64,000 bases of DNA. Origin: Alkalilimnicola ehrlichii. GTDB taxonomy: Bacteria > Pseudomonadota > Gammaproteobacteria > Nitrococcales > AK92. The notes beneath the pieces are model-generated. The model had not been told where the DNA came from and did no database searches. It saw only the letters and a list, made by a program, of their open reading frames with translations. The DNA is taken from assembly GCF_003399765.1 (NCBI RefSeq), contig NZ_NFZV01000001.1, positions 248,001 through 312,000 on the forward strand. Reading direction: 5' to 3'. Position 1 is the stretch's first letter; every line of letters starts with the position of its first letter. Below are positions 32,100 through 41,297 of the stretch, piece by piece. Made by a program: the position numbers and the translations under genes.

Positions 32100-32951
32100 T
32101 TACGGTAGGCGTCGCTCCGACTCGGTGCTTTTCAGGAGCACCCAGTCGAGCGCACGCGTTGATAAGAAACGGCGAAGCCAGCCGAATAAATGGGTCGGAA
32201 CCGTGACATAATAGCGCGGCTTCGGCCGTCGGCTTCGCAGCGCGTGGCGAACCGGCTTTAGCAACGCCTCGGCCGGTAAGGTAAAGCCGCTGCCTTTGCC
32301 GGGGTTGGTGAGGCGCTGTTCTAAAGCCGCGTACAAGGCTTCGTGGGCGCTGCCTTCGCGCTTTATACGGCGTCGGTAAGCGGCCTCGGCATTAGCACGG
32401 AAGCGGCTCTCGATGGGGCCGGGTTCGATCAGGCTGACGGCGATTCCGCTGCCTTTAAGTTCCATACGCAGCGTGTCGGTAAGGCCTTCAAGCGCGAATT
32501 TACTGGCGTTATAAGCGCCGCGGTAAGGTAAGGCGGCCAAGCCGAGCACGGAACTGTTTTGGATGATTCGGCCATGCCCCTGGCGGCGCATGACGGGGAT
32601 GACCCGGTTGGTTAATTCCAGCGTGCCGAAGAGGTTGGTTTCGAACTGGGCGCGAATGGCCTCTCGGCTGAGATCTTCCACCGCGCCGGGTTGGCCGTAG
32701 GCGGCATTATTGAATAAGGCATCGAGCGTGCCGCCAGTGGCGACAAGTACCTGTTCCAGTGCCGTGCGGATGCTGGCGGAATCGTCGAGATCGAGCTGCA
32801 CGCACTCCAGGCCTTCGGTTTGCAGGCGTTGCACATCGGCCGGTTTGCGGGCACTGGCGAATACGCGATAGCCGTCTCGTTTGAGGCCGTGGGCGACGGC
32901 ATAGCCGATACCGCTGGAGCAGCCGGTAATCAGAATGCTTTGTTGAGTCAT
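32100..32951 (-). CDS. short-chain dehydrogenase/reductase family oxidoreductase
   Basis: The 283-residue SDR has the NAD(P)-binding TGCSSGIG (residues 9-16), NNAAYG and the catalytic serine and YNASK motifs of a classical SDR. The pattern ESRFRANAEAA and the C-terminal KPRYYVTVPTHLFGWLRR resemble the YbbO/short-chain steroid or lipid reductase subgroup. The substrate cannot be deduced. It is convergent with clpB (22 bp apart). Confidence 0.85.
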   Translation of the reverse strand: MTQQSILITGCSSGIGYAVAHGLKRDGYRVFASARKPADVQRLQTEGLECVQLDLDDSASIRTALEQVLVATGGTLDALFNNAAYGQPGAVEDLSREAIRAQFETNLFGTLELTNRVIPVMRRQGHGRIIQNSSVLGLAALPYRGAYNASKFALEGLTDTLRMELKGSGIAVSLIEPGPIESRFRANAEAAYRRRIKREGSAHEALYAALEQRLTNPGKGSGFTLPAEALLKPVRHALRSRRPKPRYYVTVPTHLFGWLRRFLSTRALDWVLLKSTESERRLP

Positions 32952-33113
32952 GGTTTGGCGACCGTTTGTTGGTGGTTATGTCGAGATTGTCGCAAAACGG
33001 CGGCCGTCTTCGATACCGCTGACGGCGTAGAGCCGCTACACTATCCGCGATTAACGGCCCTGTTGCCGCGCGGACATCTGCCCAAGAGGGTCTTTTTTTT
33101 AGAGGAAAAAAAG

Positions 33114-33377
33114 ATGCCCATTTACGAGTATCAATGCAGCGAATGTGGTCATGAGCTGGAAGCTATCCAGTCCTTGAGCGATGCGCCTCTGACCGAATGC
33201 CCGAATTGCGGCAAGCAGGGGTTGGCTAAGAAGGTCAGTGCGGCCGGTTTCCGTCTCAAAGGCGGCGGCTGGTACGAAACCGACTTTAAGAGCAAGAACA
33301 AGCGTAACCTTGCCGGGGGCGGCGGCACGTCGTCCGGGGGAGCGTCCTCCTCCAAGAGCACCGGCACGGACAATTAG
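33114..33377 (+). CDS. FmdB-family zinc-ribbon protein
   Basis: The 87-residue protein begins MPIYEYQCSECGHELEA and has a second CPNCG knuckle, then a Gly/Ser-rich tail. ATG 33114 has GAGG nearby; the longer upstream frame is rejected. The gene commonly precedes aspS in gammaproteobacteria. Its function is unknown in general (named for a formamidase regulator). Confidence 0.9.
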   Translation: MPIYEYQCSECGHELEAIQSLSDAPLTECPNCGKQGLAKKVSAAGFRLKGGGWYETDFKSKNKRNLAGGGGTSSGGASSSKSTGTDN

Positions 33378-33402
33378 CGAAATAATCAGTGAGTCCTGAT
33401 AA

Positions 33403-33436
33403 CCCGAGGCCAACTTGCGCGGCCTCGGGTCAAGTC
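33403..33436 (+). terminator. hairpin between fmdB and aspS
   Basis: CCCGAGGCC and GGCCTCGGG form a perfect 9-bp stem, followed by TCAAGTCTT. Confidence 0.6.
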
Positions 33437-33500
33437 TTACCATTTCCCGCTCACTCGGGCGAACCCCGTCATCCTAAACAACAAGGCACGGTCTGGATTC

Positions 33501-35274
33501 ATGCGCAGCCATTATTGCGGTCTAATTACAGAGAGCCTGCTCGATCAAGAGCTTACCATTTGCGGTTGGGTGCACCGCCGCCGCGATCACGGCGGGGTGA
33601 TTTTCATCGACTTGCGAGACCGCGAAGGTCTGGTGCAGGTGGTGGTCGACCCGGACGAGGCAGAAGCCTTCGCTACTGCCGAGCGGGTGCGTAGCGAATT
33701 CGTCCTCCAGATCAAAGGCAAGGTCCGCCGGCGCGGCCGGCACCGAGAACGCCGAGCTGCGGACCGGGCAGATCGAACTGCTGGCGCGGGAAGTTTCGAT
33801 CATCAACCGTGCGAAGACGCCGCCCTTCCAGCTCGATGAAGACGATGTCGGCGAAGACACTCGCTTGCGTTTCCGTTACATCGACTTGCGGCGCCCGCAG
33901 ATGCAGGAGCGTTTACGAACGCGCGCTCGGGTAACGAGCCTATTACGGCGCTTCCTGGACGACCGCGGGTTCCTCGATATCGAAACGCCGATGCTGACTC
34001 GGGCAACGCCGGAAGGTGCGCGCGACTATCTGGTGCCGAGCCGCGTTCATCCAGGGTCGTTCTATGCTCTGCCGCAGTCGCCCCAGCTGTTCAAACAGTT
34101 GTTGATGATGTCGGGCATGGATCGTTACTACCAAATCGTGCGCTGCTTTCGCGACGAGGATCTGCGCGCCGATCGGCAGCCGGAGTTTACCCAGCTCGAC
34201 ATCGAAACCTCGTTCATGGACGAGGAAGAGATCATGGGTTTGATGGAGGAAATGATCCGCAAGCTTTTCGCGGAAGTCCTCCAGACCGAGTTGCCCGAGC
34301 CGTTCCCGCGCATGAGCTTTGCCGAGGCAATGGATCGGTTCGGCAGTGACAAGCCGGATTTGCGGATTCCGCTTGAGCTGGTCGAGATTGCGGACCTGCT
34401 GCAGGATGTCGAGTTCAAAGTCTTCGCCGGCCCGGCAAAAGACCCCAAAGGCCGGGTTGCCGCCTTGCACGTACCGGGCGGCGGCGAGTTGTCGCGCAAA
34501 GCCATTGACGATTACACCCAGTTTGTCGGTCGCTATGGCGCCAAGGGTCTGGCTTATATCAAGGTCAACGACCCGGCCGCCGGTCGCGACGGTTTGCAGT
34601 CGCCGATTCTCAAGTTCCTGCCGGATGCCGCTGTCGAAGGCATCCTCCAACGCACTGGCGCGAAAGCGGGTGACTTGATCTTCTTCGGCGCGGATAAAGC
34701 CAAAGTTGTTTGCGACGCGCTGGGGGCCTTACGAATCAGGCTCGGCCATGATTTGGGGCTGATTGAAGCCGGGTGGCGGCCGCTGTGGGTCGTCGACTTC
34801 CCGATGTTCGAGTACGACGAAGGCGACAAGCGTCTTTATGCGCTGCATCATCCGTTTACCGCGCCGCGTGTGGACGACTTGCAAGCGTTGGAGGCCAACC
34901 CGGAGCAAACCTTGTCGCGCGCTTACGACATGGTGTTGAACGGTACCGAGCTGGGTGGCGGTTCGGTGCGTATTCATCAGCCGGAGATGCAGCAAACGGT
35001 CTTCAAGCTCCTCGGAATCGACGAAGAGGAGGCGCGGGAGAAATTCGGCTTCTTGCTCGATGCTTTGGAGCATGGCGCGCCCCCGCATGGCGGGATCGCG
35101 TTCGGTCTCGATCGGTTGGTGATGCTGATGACCGGCTCGCAATCGATCCGCGACGTTATGGCTTTCCCTAAAACACAGGCGGCTAGCTGCTTGCTGACCG
35201 AAGCGCCGGCCCCGGTTGCCGACCTTCAGCTGAAGGAGCTTAACCTGCGTTTGCGCAAGTTACCTCAAGCCTAA
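33501..35274 (+). CDS. aspS: aspartyl-tRNA synthetase, frameshifted in this sequence
   Basis: AspRS charges tRNA(Asp), or both tRNA(Asp) and tRNA(Asn) when non-discriminating. The anticodon-binding domain ([20 protein letters not shown]) reads in frame 3. After about 33735 the catalytic domain ([42 protein letters not shown]) reads in frame 1. Restoring two Cs gives RRRPAGTEN and 591 residues, the normal length. aspS is essential and no other copy is in the window, so an assembly error is the favoured explanation. GatCAB in this genome makes a non-discriminating enzyme plausible. Confidence 0.95.
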
Positions 35275-35334
35275 GTTCCGCTCGTTCGGCTAAGGATTGA
35301 AGCGTGGTTTCAGTTCTTAGAAAAGCATTGTCTG

Positions 35335-35372
35335 ACGGGAGCTGAGCATTTGCTCGGCTCCCGTTTGCTTTT
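35335..35372 (+). terminator. rho-independent terminator of aspS
   Basis: A 13-bp stem with one mismatch (ACGGGAGC / GCTCCCGT core, loop ATTT) is followed by TTTGCTTTTG. It lies 60 bp past the aspS stop. Confidence 0.92.
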
Positions 35373-35451
35373 GCTTCCTCGCATTACGATTACCCACTGC
35401 AAAGAGCGCTGCCGCCGGGCTGCCTTCCATGACGGCGTGACGTACTGTCGT

Positions 35452-35480
35452 GTATCAGACTTGTTACAGTTTTATGAAGC
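35452..35480 (-). promoter_or_regulatory. PHO-box-like repeats, minus orientation
   Basis: Read on the minus strand: (G)CTTCAT, AAAA, CTGTAAC, AAGT, CTGATAC. These are three 7-base units with exact 4-base spacers, the PhoB half-site geometry. It is inside the 324-bp gap between aspS and the ATP-grasp gene (35275-35598). Its orientation points away from the ATP-grasp gene, so the assignment is tentative. Beyond this site and the aspS terminator the gap holds nothing I recognise. Confidence 0.5.
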
Positions 35481-35598
35481 CATAAGTAATTCCTTACGCA
35501 GCAGCGGCTAAACCGCTGCCCTGGCGGCGAGGCGGTCCGCCCTGGATGGGCTGCCCTTGGCGAAGGAGCATGCCGTTTAACGACGGCCGTGAACAGTA

Positions 35599-36852
35599 GT
35601 GAGTAAGGAACGTGATATAGATAATCGTGCCGATAATCCGGGTGCGGTTATTGTCGATGGCCACGGGCATACCGATTTAGGTGTGATCCGGGCGCTCGGT
35701 AAGGCAGGTGTGCCGGTCTACTTGCTCTCCGATAAGCCGCAGACTGCTGCACGCTACTCGCGTTACGTTGAGCTTTTCAGCGATTTTCCAGCCGGTAATG
35801 CCGGCGAGTTGGAGAGGGTTAAGGCATTACGCGAGTTCGGGCGCCGATTCCGACACAAGCCGGTTTTGTTCAGCACGGGGGATAGCACCCTGATGCTGTT
35901 TTCCCGCCACCGGGCGGCGCTTGAGCATTATTACCGCCACCATTTAGCCGAGACTCAACTCGTCGAGCAGTTATACGACAAGCAATTATTCGCGCGTTTG
36001 GCGGGGCAGCTCCAGTTGCCGATACCCGCGACCGTGGCGCCGCGCAGTCGCGAGGATTTGGAGGCAGCACTCTGGGGAATGCGTTTCCCGGTCATCGTGA
36101 AGCCGGCAGAGAAGCGTTGCTGGGCGATTTATCCGCAAGTTGTCGAGCTGGTGGATGGGAATCCTAAGGGAGTGCGTATCGATACGCGCCGTCAGCTGCT
36201 GCGCTTCTACGATACGGTAACATCCTATAACAATCGCTTGATTATCCAGGAGTACATCGAAGGTCGCGATGAACTTTTGTACTCCCTGTACGCGTACATC
36301 GATCGCCGGCACCATGTTAAAGCTTGGGGCTTAAGCCAGAAGATTCGGACTAACCCGCCTCATCGGGGGGTAGCAACGTTCTCCGTCACGCGCACGGAGC
36401 GGGCGATTTGTCGCATGGGCCTGAGTGTGCTGAACACCTTAGGCGTGACCGGATTAGCCATTCTGCAGGTCAAATGGAGCGCACGGCATAACGATTACTT
36501 GCTGTTGGAGATCAATCCCAGGCACGGCACCTCCATCGGTTTGTACCCGAGCGCCGGTGTCAATCTACCTTATGTCGCTTACCGTGATAGCCTCTGTCAT
36601 GCCTTGCCCGACCAGCCGGAGCAGCGAGAAGGCGTCCGTTGGGCGGATTGGGCGGGCGATATGAGGGCCTTGCGCTCTTACCAAGCATTGGGGGAATGGC
36701 GTTGGCCGGGTTTCTTGCGTAGTTACTTTGGGGCTCGGACCTATGCCGTGTTCGATTGGCGCGATCCGCTCCCCTGGGTTTTGCCATTATGGCAGCGGGT
36801 TCGCCGTAAATCGGCTAAACTCGCCCACCGTAAAGGAGGGTACGCGAAGTAA
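35599..36852 (+). CDS. ATP-grasp domain protein of unknown substrate
   Basis: The 417-residue protein has a pre-ATP-grasp domain (VIVDGHGHTDLGVIRALG, residues 17-34) and the ATP-grasp core: FPVIVKPAE (lysine of the A loop), LIIQEYIEGRDELLYSLYAY and the metal-binding LLLEINPRHGTS. The family includes D-aspartate ligase and carbamoyl-phosphate-synthase-like ligases; the acceptor cannot be deduced. The GTG start at 35599 lacks a clear ribosome site. It stands between aspS and the phosphate transport pair, with PHO-box-like sites on both sides. Confidence 0.75.
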   Translation: MSKERDIDNRADNPGAVIVDGHGHTDLGVIRALGKAGVPVYLLSDKPQTAARYSRYVELFSDFPAGNAGELERVKALREFGRRFRHKPVLFSTGDSTLMLFSRHRAALEHYYRHHLAETQLVEQLYDKQLFARLAGQLQLPIPATVAPRSREDLEAALWGMRFPVIVKPAEKRCWAIYPQVVELVDGNPKGVRIDTRRQLLRFYDTVTSYNNRLIIQEYIEGRDELLYSLYAYIDRRHHVKAWGLSQKIRTNPPHRGVATFSVTRTERAICRMGLSVLNTLGVTGLAILQVKWSARHNDYLLLEINPRHGTSIGLYPSAGVNLPYVAYRDSLCHALPDQPEQREGVRWADWAGDMRALRSYQALGEWRWPGFLRSYFGARTYAVFDWRDPLPWVLPLWQRVRRKSAKLAHRKGGYAK

Positions 36853-36965
36853 CGGCTGTCGATGATGCTCCTGGCATCGCGACCGATGCACGGTTTTCCG
36901 TTTCTCTCCACCCGTTTTAACCGAAAGGTGATCGGCCGCTAGTAATACGGCCGGCTTTCACTGTG

Positions 36966-37005
36966 CTGTAACAAAAATGTCATAAAACTGTAGCCGGACT
37001 GTAAT
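36966..37005 (+). promoter_or_regulatory. PHO box with four half-sites
   Basis: Units CTGTAAC, ATGTCAT, CTGTAGC and CTGTAAT are spaced by AAAA, AAAA and CGGA, giving an exact 11-base period. This is the PhoB-binding geometry, doubled. It is 96 bp before the Na/Pi cotransporter ATG and in the same direction. Confidence 0.88.
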
Positions 37006-37100
37006 GCTGGGGCCTCACTCTGCGCAGCTCAAACGAGCCGATGAGGGGCTTTCCTGTTGCCAGCCGAACAGGTATCCGTCTTCTAAGGTGACTGCTGATT

Positions 37101-38311
37101 ATGTCGCAAGCAAACTCTTCTCCCCCGCGAACGCCCGCGAAGGCATTTACTCGTAACCATGCCGGGCGGGAGGTGCCGGCTTGGTTACGCGGTATCTACG
37201 CGGGGCTTTGTCTCTACTTATTCTTGGCCGCTCTCAATGTAATGAGTTCGGGCCTGGGTACGTTCGGGGAGGCAAGCGATTTTCTAACCCGGGTTTTGCG
37301 TATGGCGAAAACCCGTTTATTGCCCTACTTGGCGCCGTATTGGTGACGATGATCGTACAGAGCTCATCGTTCACTTCGGCGCTGATCGTGACCCTGGTTG
37401 CGACCGGAGAGATGACTTTAGGCACGGCCGTGTTCGCCATCATGGGCGCGAATATCGGCACCGCGGTGACCGGCGTTATCGTCGCGTTGGCCAACTTGCG
37501 CATACGCAGCAACTTTCGTCGCTCGTTCACCGCGGCGTTGATGCACGACTTCTTCAATATCCTGACCGTTGCCATTTTGTTTCCGTTGGAATGGATTACC
37601 AGCGTATTCAATGAAGCGGGAAGAGGGGTGTTGACCCGGCTTGCCGCTTGGTTGGCGCAGGTGATCGGGCTGGAGGAAGTGCCGCGGCCGGATAGCCCCG
37701 TCAAGGTGATTACCGCCCCGGTGGTGAACGGCGTCGATTGGCTGGGTGCCGTCTTCATGCCGACGCCAGGCGCAGAGGGTATTTTTGTCGCCGCTGTCGG
37801 TCTGCTGCTGATGTTTGTGTCCTTAGTGCTGATGGTGAAGAACCTGCGCGGCGCTTTATTGCGGTACATGGACGGTTTGTTCAGCACCTATTTTTTCAAA
37901 AACGATGCGCGGGCTTATGGCATAGGCGTTATTTCCACCGTGTTGGTGCAGTCGAGCACGATTACCACCAGCCTGATGGTGCCGCTGGCGGGTGCGGGTA
38001 TCGTGCGTATCCGTCGGGTCTTCCCCTTCATGATCGGCGCTAATCTCGGCACCACGGTGACCAGCGTGCTGGCCGCCACGGCTAACCCCGTGGCAGCGGC
38101 CATGACAGTTGCCCTCTTTCACGTTATTTTCAACCTCGTAGGGTCGGCGATCTGGTATCCGCTACGGCGCATCCCCATCATGACGGCTACTTGGTACGGT
38201 CGTTTGGCCGGGCGACAGCCCCGTTATGCGTTTATTTTCCTGTTCGCGGTGTTTGTGGTTATTCCATTGCTTGGGGTGGCGATCACCGAATTCATCATCG
38301 GCTTGCGCTGA
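37101..38311 (+). CDS. Na+/phosphate cotransporter (NptA/NaPi-II type), frameshifted in this sequence
   Basis: The product couples sodium to phosphate import at the inner membrane. The start (residues 1-66) reads in frame 3 and the rest in frame 2; adding a T to the GTTTT run near 37297 restores RVFAYGENPF and a continuous 403-residue protein. The two inverted NaPi repeats each carry the family QSS motif: VQSSSFTSALIV and VQSSTITTSLMVP. About eight hydrophobic segments are visible. A PHO box precedes it and a PhoU-domain gene follows after 23 bp. Confidence 0.88.
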
Positions 38312-38334
38312 GCGCGGCGCGCCAGGAGGTTTCC

Positions 38335-39012
38335 ATGTTTAGAGAGCTTTATACCGCCCTGACTTCCGCGAATACCATCGAGCAAGCCTTCGCGGACCTG
38401 ACAAAGATGCTCGAGAACGGCGCGTGGATGTTCGAGCGTGCCAATGAAGTGCTACACAGTACGGTGCCGGCCGAAGATGTGCGGCAACCGATCTATGACC
38501 GCGACCAAGCCATTAATGCCTTGGAACGGTCGATACGCCGTAAGGTATTGCGTCATCTGACCGTTAATCCGGGGCATGACGTTGCCATCTGCCTGGCGCT
38601 GATGAGCGTTGCCAAGGACGCCGAGCGCATTGGCGACTACTGTAAAAATGTGTTTGAAGTCGGTTACTTCTATACCGAAGGCTTTCATGTCGCCAAGTAC
38701 CAAGTGCCGCTCGACGAGATGTCGGAGCAGGTCAGCGAAATGTTCGGCAAAGTTATCAAGGCAACGCGCAGCTCGGATGAGGATCAGGCGGAACAAGCGC
38801 TAGCGCGTGCCTTAAGGATTCGTAGCCGCTGCGATCAGCTGATCGAGGCGCTATTCCGCGATCAGAATCAGATTGAGTTCCACGAAGCCGTGGCTTACTC
38901 GTTACTGGCGCGCCATTACAAACGAGTAGCGGCTCATCTGGCCAATATCGCGACGGCCGTGCTAGGACAACTGGAAGACTTGGACTTCTACCCGCAAGAG
39001 GATGAGAAGTAA
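38335..39012 (+). CDS. PhoU-domain protein
   Basis: The 225-residue protein is an all-helical PhoU-like product with the metal-binding-type motif MSVAKDAERIGDYCKNV and its second-repeat counterpart LARHYKRVAAHLANIAT. ATG 38335 follows a perfect AGGAGGT; the longer open frame is rejected. In NptA-type systems a PhoU domain is often fused to or encoded next to the transporter and modulates it. It is probably co-transcribed with the cotransporter under PhoB. Confidence 0.88.
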   Translation: MFRELYTALTSANTIEQAFADLTKMLENGAWMFERANEVLHSTVPAEDVRQPIYDRDQAINALERSIRRKVLRHLTVNPGHDVAICLALMSVAKDAERIGDYCKNVFEVGYFYTEGFHVAKYQVPLDEMSEQVSEMFGKVIKATRSSDEDQAEQALARALRIRSRCDQLIEALFRDQNQIEFHEAVAYSLLARHYKRVAAHLANIATAVLGQLEDLDFYPQEDEK

Positions 39013-39044
39013 AGCGCTACGGCTTTTGCCGACCGAAGTGCTCG

Positions 39045-39069
39045 GAACCAACGACCAGCGGATTAAAAG
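39045..39069 (+). repeat. left attachment site (attL core)
   Basis: 25 bases identical to 60543-60567 and in the same orientation. They correspond to the anticodon loop through the T arm of tRNA(Lys). The flank to the left does not continue as a tRNA 3' end. Confidence 0.93.
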
Positions 39070-39112
39070 ACAGCGAGCTGGGTTGCGGTAAGTTTTTGTT
39101 AAGCAATGAAAT

Positions 39113-39147
39113 CCGGCAGCTTCTCTGTCTAATAGAGAAGCTGCCGG
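39113..39147. repeat. 14-bp perfect inverted repeat inside attL
   Basis: CCGGCAGCTTCTCT and its complement flank a 7-base loop, 45 bp after the integrase stop and 44 bp from the att core. It could end integrase transcription, though no T tract follows directly, or act in recombination. Confidence 0.75.
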
Positions 39148-39191
39148 TTAGCGTCGGGAAGCCTGTGTTTAGCGGGGGGAGTGCGGTAGTT

Positions 39192-40192
39192 TTAGACAGG
39201 CTTTTGCCGGTTTAAGGGCTTTACCCGTTGTACCTTACGGCGCTTTATGTAGATGTCGGTCGTGGTCTTGCGGGCGTGTGCCAGCAGGCCGTGGGCGTCC
39301 AGGCCGCGCTCGTCGGCGTCGGTGCCGGCCTTGGCGCGGATATCGTGTTCGGTGAAACGCTCCTTGATAATGCCTTCGGCCAGCGCTTTGCGCATGGCCC
39401 GCTGCCAGATGGAGCGAAAGCCGTCGCCGCTGTAGGGTTGGCCATGGCGGGTGCAGAATAAGTATTCGCTGTTCGATGGCCGAGGGAGGGCCTTAGCCAT
39501 TTGCACGGCCAGGCGCAGATCGTCGTCCCATTCGATCACCACGCGTTTTCCCTGTTTGGCGGTTTGCTGGTAATGGATACCGTCCTCCTTGAGCTGGTCT
39601 AGCCGGGTCGCGAGGATCTCGCCTTGACGGCGGCCGGTGCAGTACTTGTAGAGGCAATAGGCTTGCAGTAGCGGCGAGGCCGACTGCATGAAGGCGGCCA
39701 GTTCTTCGTCTTCGATGTAGCGATCGCGGGCCGCTCGGTGATGCGCTTGACGCCGCGACAGGGGTTGTAGCGGAGTACGCCCCATTGCATCGCTTTGGTG
39801 AAGACGTGCGAGAGCAGCGCGCGCTCGCGGTTGGCGCGCACCGGCGCCGTCTGGCCGCGAATTTCTAGAAATTCGTACACGTGGCGCGGTTCGACGTCTT
39901 CCGGCTTCATGTCGCCGAAGAACACTCGCAGCGCTTTGATTTCACTTTTGTTGTCCTTGTAGGTGCGCGGCGCCTTACGCGGCGCGATCTCCAGCATGTA
40001 ACGGTCGAAGAGGCTTTGCATGCGGGTCGCGGTAACAGGCGCCTCGACTAACTTGGCCCACTCGGCCATGGCGTCGGGCAGGTTGGCGCCCAGGCGGTGC
40101 CATTGGCCCGCCCGGTCGACGTAGTAGTAGGCCCCGTGCTTGAAGTAGACCCGGGGCGGTAGGTGCTTGTTCTTAGTTCGCGGTCTTCCCAT
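39192..40192 (-). CDS. int: tyrosine-type phage integrase, frameshifted in this sequence
   Basis: The N-terminal part (40192 to about 39729) has the arm-binding and SAM-like core-binding domains (TYKDNKSEIKALRVFFGD). The C-terminal part in the next frame has the catalytic residues: Arg in YCTGRRQGEIL, HDIR in TEHDIRAKAGTDA, and the tyrosine in TTDIYIKRR. One C restored to the CCC run at about 39729 yields ERPRDRYIEDEE and 333 residues, a normal length. It adjoins attL, as expected for the enzyme that mediated insertion in tRNA(Lys). Confidence 0.92.
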
Positions 40193-40409
40193 GGGTGAAG
40201 TCCATTAGTGCTTTGACATTGGGTTGAGTGCGCGTCGGCCTAGCATCGCCGCCGAGGACTTTCTCGATGTGCGAGCGCAGGATGCGCGGCCGACCTTCGG
40301 CGTTGAGCGTGAACTTCACGCCGTTGCGCTCGAGCCAGCGAATCTGGGCCGACTGCCGTTTTCTTGCTGTGAGCTGGTAAAGTTCGTCGTCGCTTAGGAA
40401 CAGGCTCAT
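40173..40409 (-). CDS. DUF4224-family phage protein
   Basis: The 78-residue protein has the FLSDDELYQLTARKRQSAQI start and the LERNGVKFTLNAEGRPRILRS pattern of DUF4224, small proteins found next to phage integrases. It overlaps the integrase start by 20 bp. The family has no proven function; a role with the integrase is inferred from position. Confidence 0.8.
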   Translation of the reverse strand: MSLFLSDDELYQLTARKRQSAQIRWLERNGVKFTLNAEGRPRILRSHIEKVLGGDARPTRTQPNVKALMDFTHGKTAN

Positions 40410-40427
40410 GGTCGTGCGGCTCCCCTG

Positions 40428-40661
40428 TTAGTCGTGCGGTTCGGTTTCGATCATCACGTCGGCGTTGAACTGCGTCCGTAGCGCCTGAAAGCCTGGCTCC
40501 GCGAGCAGCGCGGCCAGGGCCGGCTGCTGCTCGCGAATCTCCTGCCAGTGGGCGGCTTTCTCGGCCGGCTCCAGTTGGCTCAGGTTGAGCCAGGACGTCG
40601 GCCGGTAGCGGCCGATTGCGCCGGCGGGCAGCGGGCGCGGCCAATCGCGGATGTCGCCCAT
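40428..40661 (-). CDS. small phage protein of unknown function
   Basis: The 77-residue product begins MGDIRDWPRPLPAGAIGRYR and is rich in Ala, Glu and Leu. ATG 40661 is one base after the stop of the upstream TraR-like gene, so it is translationally coupled to it. I do not recognise the family. Confidence 0.6.
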   Translation of the reverse strand: MGDIRDWPRPLPAGAIGRYRPTSWLNLSQLEPAEKAAHWQEIREQQPALAALLAEPGFQALRTQFNADVMIETEPHD

Positions 40662-40662
40662 G

Positions 40663-40860
40663 TCAGCGCCGCTCCGCCATTTCCTGACAATCGACGCAGC
40701 GCTGAACGCCGGGCAGGGTTTGCCGGCGGCGCTCGGGGATGGGCTCGTCGCAGTCGATGCAGTGGGTGCGACTCGTGCCCTGGTAGCGGACGCGAGCGGC
40801 AATGCAGGCCTCGGTAAAGCGTTCGGTGTATTCGGTGGCGATGTCGATAGCTTTGGTCAT
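40663..40860 (-). CDS. TraR/DksA-type small zinc-finger protein
   Basis: The 65-residue product has two cysteine pairs (HCIDCDEPIPERR and RCVDCQ) matching the C-terminal DksA/TraR zinc finger without the coiled coil. Phage TraR proteins can bind RNA polymerase in place of DksA/ppGpp. It lies in the early operon downstream of the primase gene. Confidence 0.85.
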   Translation of the reverse strand: MTKAIDIATEYTERFTEACIAARVRYQGTSRTHCIDCDEPIPERRRQTLPGVQRCVDCQEMAERR

Positions 40861-40881
40861 TATTATGGTCTCCGGTAATCG

Positions 40882-41295
40882 TTATTGGTCGCTGCTGCGG
40901 CCGAGGTGGAGCTGCGCTTCCGGCATGTCGCGGCGGACGCGGTAGCTGCAGCGGTGAGCGTCGATGGCGCGTTGCAGGGCGTTTGTGGAGTCGAACACCA
41001 GGACCAGCGCGGCGCGGTGATGGACCCGCTCGCCGTCCTGGGTGACGACGGTCAGTTCGCCGGCGTCGTGCAGCGTGCCTTGGGGTAGCGGAGTGGTGTG
41101 CTGTCGTTTCTTTGCCATGGTTTTCTCGCTCTTGTTATGGCCACAGCGCGTAGCCTTGTTATTCGGTGCCCGGCCCTCGTCGGCCAGCCGTTGCGGGCCG
41201 AGCAGGCCGATATCGCGCAGTCGGCGGATCAGGCCGGTGCGGCTCATGTCCAAGCAACTGGCTGCTGTCTTGAGGCTGTCGGTGTGCCGGGCCAT
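40882..41295 (-). CDS. small phage protein with N-terminal helix-turn-helix-like segment
   Basis: From ATG 41295, which has AGGAG 6 bases upstream, the product is 137 residues. The first 40 (SLKTAASCLDMSRTGLIRRL) look like a DNA-binding helix-turn-helix. The second half from MAKKRQ could be a separate 78-residue protein if ATG 41118 is used; its ribosome site is weak. I do not recognise the C-terminal part. Confidence 0.6.
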   Translation of the reverse strand: MARHTDSLKTAASCLDMSRTGLIRRLRDIGLLGPQRLADEGRAPNNKATRCGHNKSEKTMAKKRQHTTPLPQGTLHDAGELTVVTQDGERVHHRAALVLVFDSTNALQRAIDAHRCSYRVRRDMPEAQLHLGRSSDQ

Positions 41296-41297
41296 GG

